DNA from: an uncultured Eubacterium sp.
Lineage (GTDB): Bacteria > Bacillota_A > Clostridia > Lachnospirales > Lachnospiraceae
Reading direction: 5' to 3'
DNA length: 10,228 nucleotides
NCBI GenBank assembly: GCA_948468465.1
Contig: CAOKJJ010000177.1
Span: 1 to 10,228 of the forward strand
Both the position numbers and the translations under genes were made by a program. The notes beneath the pieces are model-generated. The model was not told where the DNA came from, did no database searches, and saw only the letters and a list, made by a program, of their open reading frames with translations. Positions within the stretch are counted from its first letter, which is position 1; each line of letters opens with the position of its first letter. Shown here in pieces: positions 5,338 to 10,228 of the stretch.

Positions 5338-7209
5338 ATGGATGCAAAAAAACTCGCCCGACAGATTTTAAAGGAAGTGGGCGGAAAAGATAACATCAAA
5401 GAAATGTTTCACTGTGTAACCAGGCTGCGGTTTTACCTGAAAGATAAATCTGCGGTCGATCTTAACAGGATCAAGGAGCTTGACGGAGTCATTGGCGCTC
5501 AGTACCAGTCAGAGCAGCTGCAGATTATTATCGGAAATGAAGTGGGAGCGGTACATGACGCGGTGATTGCGCAGACGGGCTTTATTCATAACGAGGAGAC
5601 GCTTGCACAAAAGCAGAAATTTAAAGTAACCGGAATTTTTGAGACGATGGCGGCAATCTTTCTGCCAACAGTTCCGGTATTGGCTGGAACAGGCATGATT
5701 AAGGGCTTGATTACGATTTTGACTTCTTACTGCGGATTTGATGCCGCATCGGATTTTATTAAGATGCTGACGATTGCCGGGGACTGCGTATTTTATTTTT
5801 TCCCGTTTCTTGTCGCATGGTCTGCAGCCAAGCGGTTTAAGGCAGATACGGCATGTTCCCTGGCGCTGGCAGGGTGTCTGCTGTATCCGACGATGACGGC
5901 CGGACTTGCGGAAGGGGCGGCGCCTATGCATTTTCTTGGGCTGTCAGTTCCATTTGTCAAATATGCGTCAAGCAGCATACCGATTATTTTAACGGTACTT
6001 GTTTTAAGCTTTGTGTATCCGCTCATTGACAAAGTAATGCCGAAGGTGCTCCGGCTGGTTTTTTCACCAATGATCGTCATGCTTATTATGACGCCTCTGA
6101 CGTTAACGATCATCGCTCCAGCGGCAAGCTATTTGTCCAAAGGACTGGTTATGATCGTGAAATTCCTGTATGAATTGTCGCCAGCCGTTGCAGGAGCCAT
6201 TATTGGAGGAACCCGGATGCTGGTCGTATTGACGGGCATGCATATGTCGCTGGGCGCTATTTGTATAGAAAACCTGAATCAATTTGGATATGATTTTCTG
6301 CTGCCAATGAATACGATGGGAACGTTGGCGCTGTTTGGCGTATGTATGGGAGTCATGGTTAGAGCTAAAAAAACGGAGACAAGATCAGTCGGCGCGTCTA
6401 CCGCGATTTCCGCGTTTATTGGAATTACAGAACCAGGCATTTACGGCGTTTTGATGAAGTTTAAAAACGCGTTAATTTCGGTTATGGCTGGCGGTGCGGC
6501 AGGAGGTTTGATCGTTGGAATTTTTGGCGGACGTGCGACCGCATATGTAAATTCCTGCATCTTATCATTGCCGGTATTTATGGGCGAGAATTTTTGGTGT
6601 GTATGCCTTGGCATGGCAGTAGCAGCGGCTGTGGGATTTGTCATGGTGCTCGTTCTGGGACTTTCAGAAGAGAAAAAAGAGCTGGAAACGGCACAGCCTG
6701 CCGGAAAGACAGAAGCAGGCGGCACTGCTTCCGCGGAAAACGGCATAGCGAATAAAGAACTTGTTTTTTCACCGATGACGGGAAATCTAGTACCATTGGC
6801 AGAAATCAAAGATGAAGTGTTTGCTTCTGGAACGATGGGAAAAGGCATTGCCATAGACCCTGAAGACGGTACGGTTACAGCGCCGTTTGACGGAGTCGTG
6901 ACGACTGTGTTTCAGACAAAGCATGCGTTTGGACTTACGTCTGACGCAGGTGCAGAGTGCCTGATACATATCGGCATGGATACGGTCAATCTGCAGGGGA
7001 AATATTTTGATGTCAAAGTAAAAGAGGGACAGAAGGTTAAGGCAGGAGACATACTTGTGGAAGCCGACCTTGCCGGCATTATTAAAGCTGGATATTCTGT
7101 TGTGACACCCGTTTTGATTACAAATACTGATGTATACAGGGATGTCCTTCCAAACGAGGCAGAAGGAATGATTGCCAGACAGGAAGCGTTATTGACAGTT
7201 ATTAAATAA
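5338..7209 (+). CDS. bglP: Beta-glucoside PTS transporter, EIIBCA fusion
   Basis: This membrane permease imports aryl-beta-glucosides or cellobiose-like sugars and phosphorylates them at C6 using phosphate from HPr. The 623 residues run in BglF/BglP order. EIIB (1 to about 85) has phosphorylated Cys26 in MFHCVTRLRF. EIIC (about 100-440) has many membrane helices and the sugar-binding motif GITEPGIYG (362-370). A flexible Ala/Glu/Gly-rich linker (about 443-470) leads to EIIA of the glucose family (about 473-623), with His529 (HAFGL) and the active His544 (LIHIGMDTV). All three phospho-acceptor domains look intact. ATG 5338 was chosen over an upstream in-frame TTG at 5314 because the protein then begins MDAKKLARQIL, as expected of the domain, with AAAGG and GGAG (5324-5333) just upstream. 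In this family EIIB also phosphorylates and inactivates LicT when no sugar is present. The exact sugar is not determinable. Confidence 0.95.
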   Translation: MDAKKLARQILKEVGGKDNIKEMFHCVTRLRFYLKDKSAVDLNRIKELDGVIGAQYQSEQLQIIIGNEVGAVHDAVIAQTGFIHNEETLAQKQKFKVTGIFETMAAIFLPTVPVLAGTGMIKGLITILTSYCGFDAASDFIKMLTIAGDCVFYFFPFLVAWSAAKRFKADTACSLALAGCLLYPTMTAGLAEGAAPMHFLGLSVPFVKYASSSIPIILTVLVLSFVYPLIDKVMPKVLRLVFSPMIVMLIMTPLTLTIIAPAASYLSKGLVMIVKFLYELSPAVAGAIIGGTRMLVVLTGMHMSLGAICIENLNQFGYDFLLPMNTMGTLALFGVCMGVMVRAKKTETRSVGASTAISAFIGITEPGIYGVLMKFKNALISVMAGGAAGGLIVGIFGGRATAYVNSCILSLPVFMGENFWCVCLGMAVAAAVGFVMVLVLGLSEEKKELETAQPAGKTEAGGTASAENGIANKELVFSPMTGNLVPLAEIKDEVFASGTMGKGIAIDPEDGTVTAPFDGVVTTVFQTKHAFGLTSDAGAECLIHIGMDTVNLQGKYFDVKVKEGQKVKAGDILVEADLAGIIKAGYSVVTPVLITNTDVYRDVLPNEAEGMIARQEALLTVIK

Positions 7210-7218
7210 GTAAACAGC

Positions 7219-7249
7219 GTAACAGTTCAAGGGTTATCTGAACTGTTAC
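7219..7249. repeat. Palindromic element copy 2 in the PTS-bglA gap
   Basis: GTAACAGTTCA (7219-7229) and TGAACTGTTAC (7239-7249) form a perfect 11-bp stem with loop AGGGTTATC, identical to the loop at 4159-4167. Compared with copy 1, one stem pair has changed from C-G to A-T on both arms, so pairing is preserved. There is no T-run. It begins 10 bases after the PTS stop codon and could mark an mRNA processing or stability boundary. Confidence 0.85.
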
Positions 7250-7270
7250 TAAACAGCAGCATCATGATGT

Positions 7271-7302
7271 GCAGCAGTTCAGATAATCCATTGTACTGCT
7301 GC
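7271..7302. repeat. Diverged, inverted palindromic element copy 3
   Basis: GCAGCAGT (7271-7278) and ACTGCTGC (7295-7302) form an 8-bp stem. The part CAGTTCAGATAATCC resembles the reverse complement of copy 2, which reads CAGTTCAGATAACCC, so this is probably an older copy in the opposite orientation. A 10-bp palindrome, CATCATGATG (7260-7269), lies just before it. The relationship is inferred from similarity over a short stretch. Confidence 0.55.
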
Positions 7303-7323
7303 AGTAATGTTCCAATCTTATAG

Positions 7324-8832
<1,509 letters not shown>

Positions 8833-8836
8833 AAGG

Positions 8837-9709
8837 ATGATTCGGCATTTTGTGAGTGACCTGGATGGTACATTGTTAAATGGCAGCGCTGAGTGGGATG
8901 ATGTGATCGGGCGCGGCATTGATAAAATCCTGCAGAAGGGATGCAGCTTTACGGCCGCCACGGGCAGAACCGCAAACGGGGTCAAAAGCCTAAAGCAGCT
9001 ATGGGAGCTTCCGGTATATTTGATTTTATTGAATGGCGCGCTGATATTGGACTGCCGGCGGAATGTCATATTTGAACAGCAGGTATCAGACAGCGCAAAG
9101 GAAAAGCTTCTGCGCGGTTATTCGAACGCGAATCTGGAATTTATTACAAAAGAAGGGTCGATGACGATGCTGAGCCAGGAGGCATTTATCCGGGAATACA
9201 GCGCCTGGGATTTTTGGAGAAAAAAGGTGCTGGAAAATAAGGACCGTACATACTATAAAACGTATATGGATCATATTTCTTTTGGCGTCAGTGAAGAGAA
9301 AATAAGAAAGGCTCATGTCCTAAAAGTGAACGGACTTTTGATGGACGGCTCAAACTATGCAAAGACGCTTGCGGAGATAGAAGAAAGGCTGACGGATATC
9401 GTCAACGCCCCGTTTACAGATTATGTGCTGGAAATAACAGCAAAAGGCGTTTCCAAGGCTAACGCGCTGCTGTTTTTATCAGATATGCTTGGATGGAAAA
9501 AGGAGGAAACTGCCGTCTTTGGCGATGGGGGAAATGATATCGGCATGCTTAAAATGTTTCCCAATTCCTATGCGCCGGAAAATGCGTCGGAGAGGGTAAA
9601 GCAGGCGGCCATGGCTGTTACGGGATGCCATGCACAATATGGCGTATTAAATAGGATGTTAGAGCTGCTGGGTGAATCCGGCGATATTTCGATAACGAAT
9701 GCCAGATAA
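8837..9709 (+). CDS. Cof-type HAD-IIB sugar-phosphate phosphatase
   Basis: This is a probable cytoplasmic Mg-dependent phosphatase of 290 residues with all four HAD motifs. Motif I is DLDGTLL (nucleophile Asp8, general acid Asp10). Motif II is ATGRT with Thr42. Motif III is Lys207 in KGVSKANAL, and motif IV is GDGGND (229-234). The C2-type cap lies between motifs II and III, as in Cof, YidA and YwpJ. The family dephosphorylates sugar phosphates and related small molecules with broad specificity. The ATG at 8837 lies 4 bases after the bglA stop, with GAGG (8824-8827) inside the end of bglA, so it is coupled to bglA and transcribed with it. An intrinsic terminator follows. A role in draining excess sugar phosphate from beta-glucoside uptake is inferred from position only. 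Homologues often occur in PTS operons. Confidence 0.93.
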   Translation: MIRHFVSDLDGTLLNGSAEWDDVIGRGIDKILQKGCSFTAATGRTANGVKSLKQLWELPVYLILLNGALILDCRRNVIFEQQVSDSAKEKLLRGYSNANLEFITKEGSMTMLSQEAFIREYSAWDFWRKKVLENKDRTYYKTYMDHISFGVSEEKIRKAHVLKVNGLLMDGSNYAKTLAEIEERLTDIVNAPFTDYVLEITAKGVSKANALLFLSDMLGWKKEETAVFGDGGNDIGMLKMFPNSYAPENASERVKQAAMAVTGCHAQYGVLNRMLELLGESGDISITNAR

Positions 9710-9719
9710 ACAGAATAAG

Positions 9720-9767
9720 AAAAACTGCTGTGCAAAAGGGAGGGAGCCGATTGCATGGCAGTTTTTT
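9720..9767 (+). terminator. Intrinsic terminator ending the bgl operon
   Basis: AAAAACTGC (9720-9728) pairs with GCAGTTTTT (9758-9766). After a TG/TG mismatch the helix continues as TGCAA (9731-9735) with TTGCA (9751-9755), around a purine-rich loop. Six T (9762-9767) end it. It lies 10 bases after the phosphatase stop, and the A-tract allows bidirectional use. Confidence 0.88.
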
Positions 9768-9828
9768 GATTCTATATTCTTAAGAAAACAGATTCTGCTT
9801 GTAAACCGCAGTTATACAATAAAAGAAA

Positions 9829-10092
9829 GTGGTTGTATGTTTTTTTGTTAAAAAAGCAAAAAGTTGTAAAGTGCTGTATATGGAAGTAAAACTGAATGAT
9901 TCTGTGAAAGCAAATTTAAAAATATCAATAACAGAAGAAAATAAAATGAAAATTGGATTCATTGGAATTTCACCGCTACCTGGTCTGTTTCTTGAATTTA
10001 CGCCATCCTTTGTGGTCAAGGTATCGGCATCCGTATCTATTAATGCAACATTAGCAGGGACAGTGGGCTTCCGGGCCGAGATAATGGAATGA
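9829..10092 (+). CDS. Orphan 87-codon frame, possible gene fragment
   Basis: A GTG-started frame runs from 9829 to TGA at 10090-10092; the first in-frame ATGs are at 9880 and 9947. None has a convincing ribosome binding site, and no clean promoter is seen. From about residue 18 the sequence has coding-like character: VKLNDSVKANLKISITEE, then a Gly/Pro-containing hydrophobic stretch (IGFIGISPLPGLFLEFTP), then alternating beta-strand residues (VVKVSASVSINATLAGTVGF). This pattern suits a slice of a large beta-rich secreted or cell-surface protein rather than a complete small protein. It has no signal peptide at its N-terminus and is not clearly a membrane protein. The first 17 residues (KKAKSCK and neighbours) look like translated A/T-rich spacer. 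It may be a pseudogene remnant, a real small gene, or chance; I do not recognise the family. Confidence 0.35.
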   Translation: MVVCFFVKKAKSCKVLYMEVKLNDSVKANLKISITEENKMKIGFIGISPLPGLFLEFTPSFVVKVSASVSINATLAGTVGFRAEIME

Positions 10093-10119
10093 TGTTGCTA
10101 CCCATTAGAGAAAGGAAAA

Positions 10120-10164
10120 GGTTCCAGGACACTAATCTATTGCAGAGAACTGAGTCCTGAAACC
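10120..10164. repeat. Imperfect inverted repeat in the downstream spacer
   Basis: GGTTCCAGGAC (10120-10130) and GTCCTGAAACC (10154-10164) pair over 10 of 11 positions around a 23-base loop. No T-run follows, so it is not a typical terminator. It could be a leader structure for a gene beginning near the window edge: an ATG at 10201 has GGTGG (10190-10194) 6 bases upstream, but only nine codons are visible. Confidence 0.5.
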
Positions 10165-10228
10165 ATTACTAAAATGAAGCATTGGAGATGGTGGTCACAA
10201 ATGAATGAAAAGAACATGGAGGGACAGA

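Noticed and set aside
7264..7323. A 19-codon cysteine-containing frame in the PTS-bglA gap
   Set aside because: It has no ribosome binding site, overlaps the third palindromic element and has no coding-like pattern; most likely chance.
9780..10019. Minus-strand 79-codon frame opposite the orphan frame
   Set aside because: It has Phe/Thr-rich, low-complexity composition typical of antisense of an A-rich region and no ribosome binding site.

Overview
The window reads as a chromosomal segment of a low-to-mid GC Firmicute, most likely a gut Clostridia/Lachnospiraceae-type bacterium. This is inferred from the strong AGGAGG-type ribosome binding sites, A-tract/U-tract intrinsic terminators, a cre-like site, a LicT-type antitermination system and an FtsX-type ABC exporter beside a sensor kinase. 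All recognised genes are on the + strand. No rRNA, tRNA, CRISPR array or transposase is visible.

Region 1 (1-3853) looks like an envelope-stress or antimicrobial-peptide type module. It holds the C-terminal half of a sensor histidine kinase, a nested-palindrome terminator that also contains three TTGTGA repeats, then an ABC ATPase and an 837-residue FtsX-family permease whose reading frames overlap by 8 bases. The response regulator expected with the kinase lies outside the window.

Region 2 (3854-4276) is mostly non-coding. It contains a credible 50-codon gene of unknown function, a perfect 11-bp palindromic element flanked by a 10-bp direct repeat, and a strong extended -10 promoter with a cre-like palindrome at the expected transcription start.

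Region 3 (4277-9767) is an aryl-beta-glucoside operon: licT antiterminator, bgl-type PTS EIIBCA permease, GH1 6-phospho-beta-glucosidase and a Cof-type HAD phosphatase, closed by an intrinsic terminator. Two RAT elements, each overlapping a terminator stem by two bases, precede licT and the PTS gene. LicT should therefore control both its own synthesis and the PTS genes. The PTS protein phosphorylates and imports beta-glucosides, the GH1 enzyme cleaves the phosphorylated sugar inside the cell, and the phosphatase may relieve sugar-phosphate load. licT appears to start at a CTG codon. The gap between the PTS gene and bglA carries a second copy of the palindromic element with a compensatory base-pair change, plus a diverged, inverted third copy.

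Region 4 (9768-10228) has no confident gene. It holds an orphan 87-codon frame that looks like a fragment of a larger surface or secreted protein, and an imperfect long inverted repeat.

The most unusual signals are the covarying hairpin family, the CTG start with a RAT inside the long in-frame leader, and the RAT that begins on the last base of the licT stop codon.
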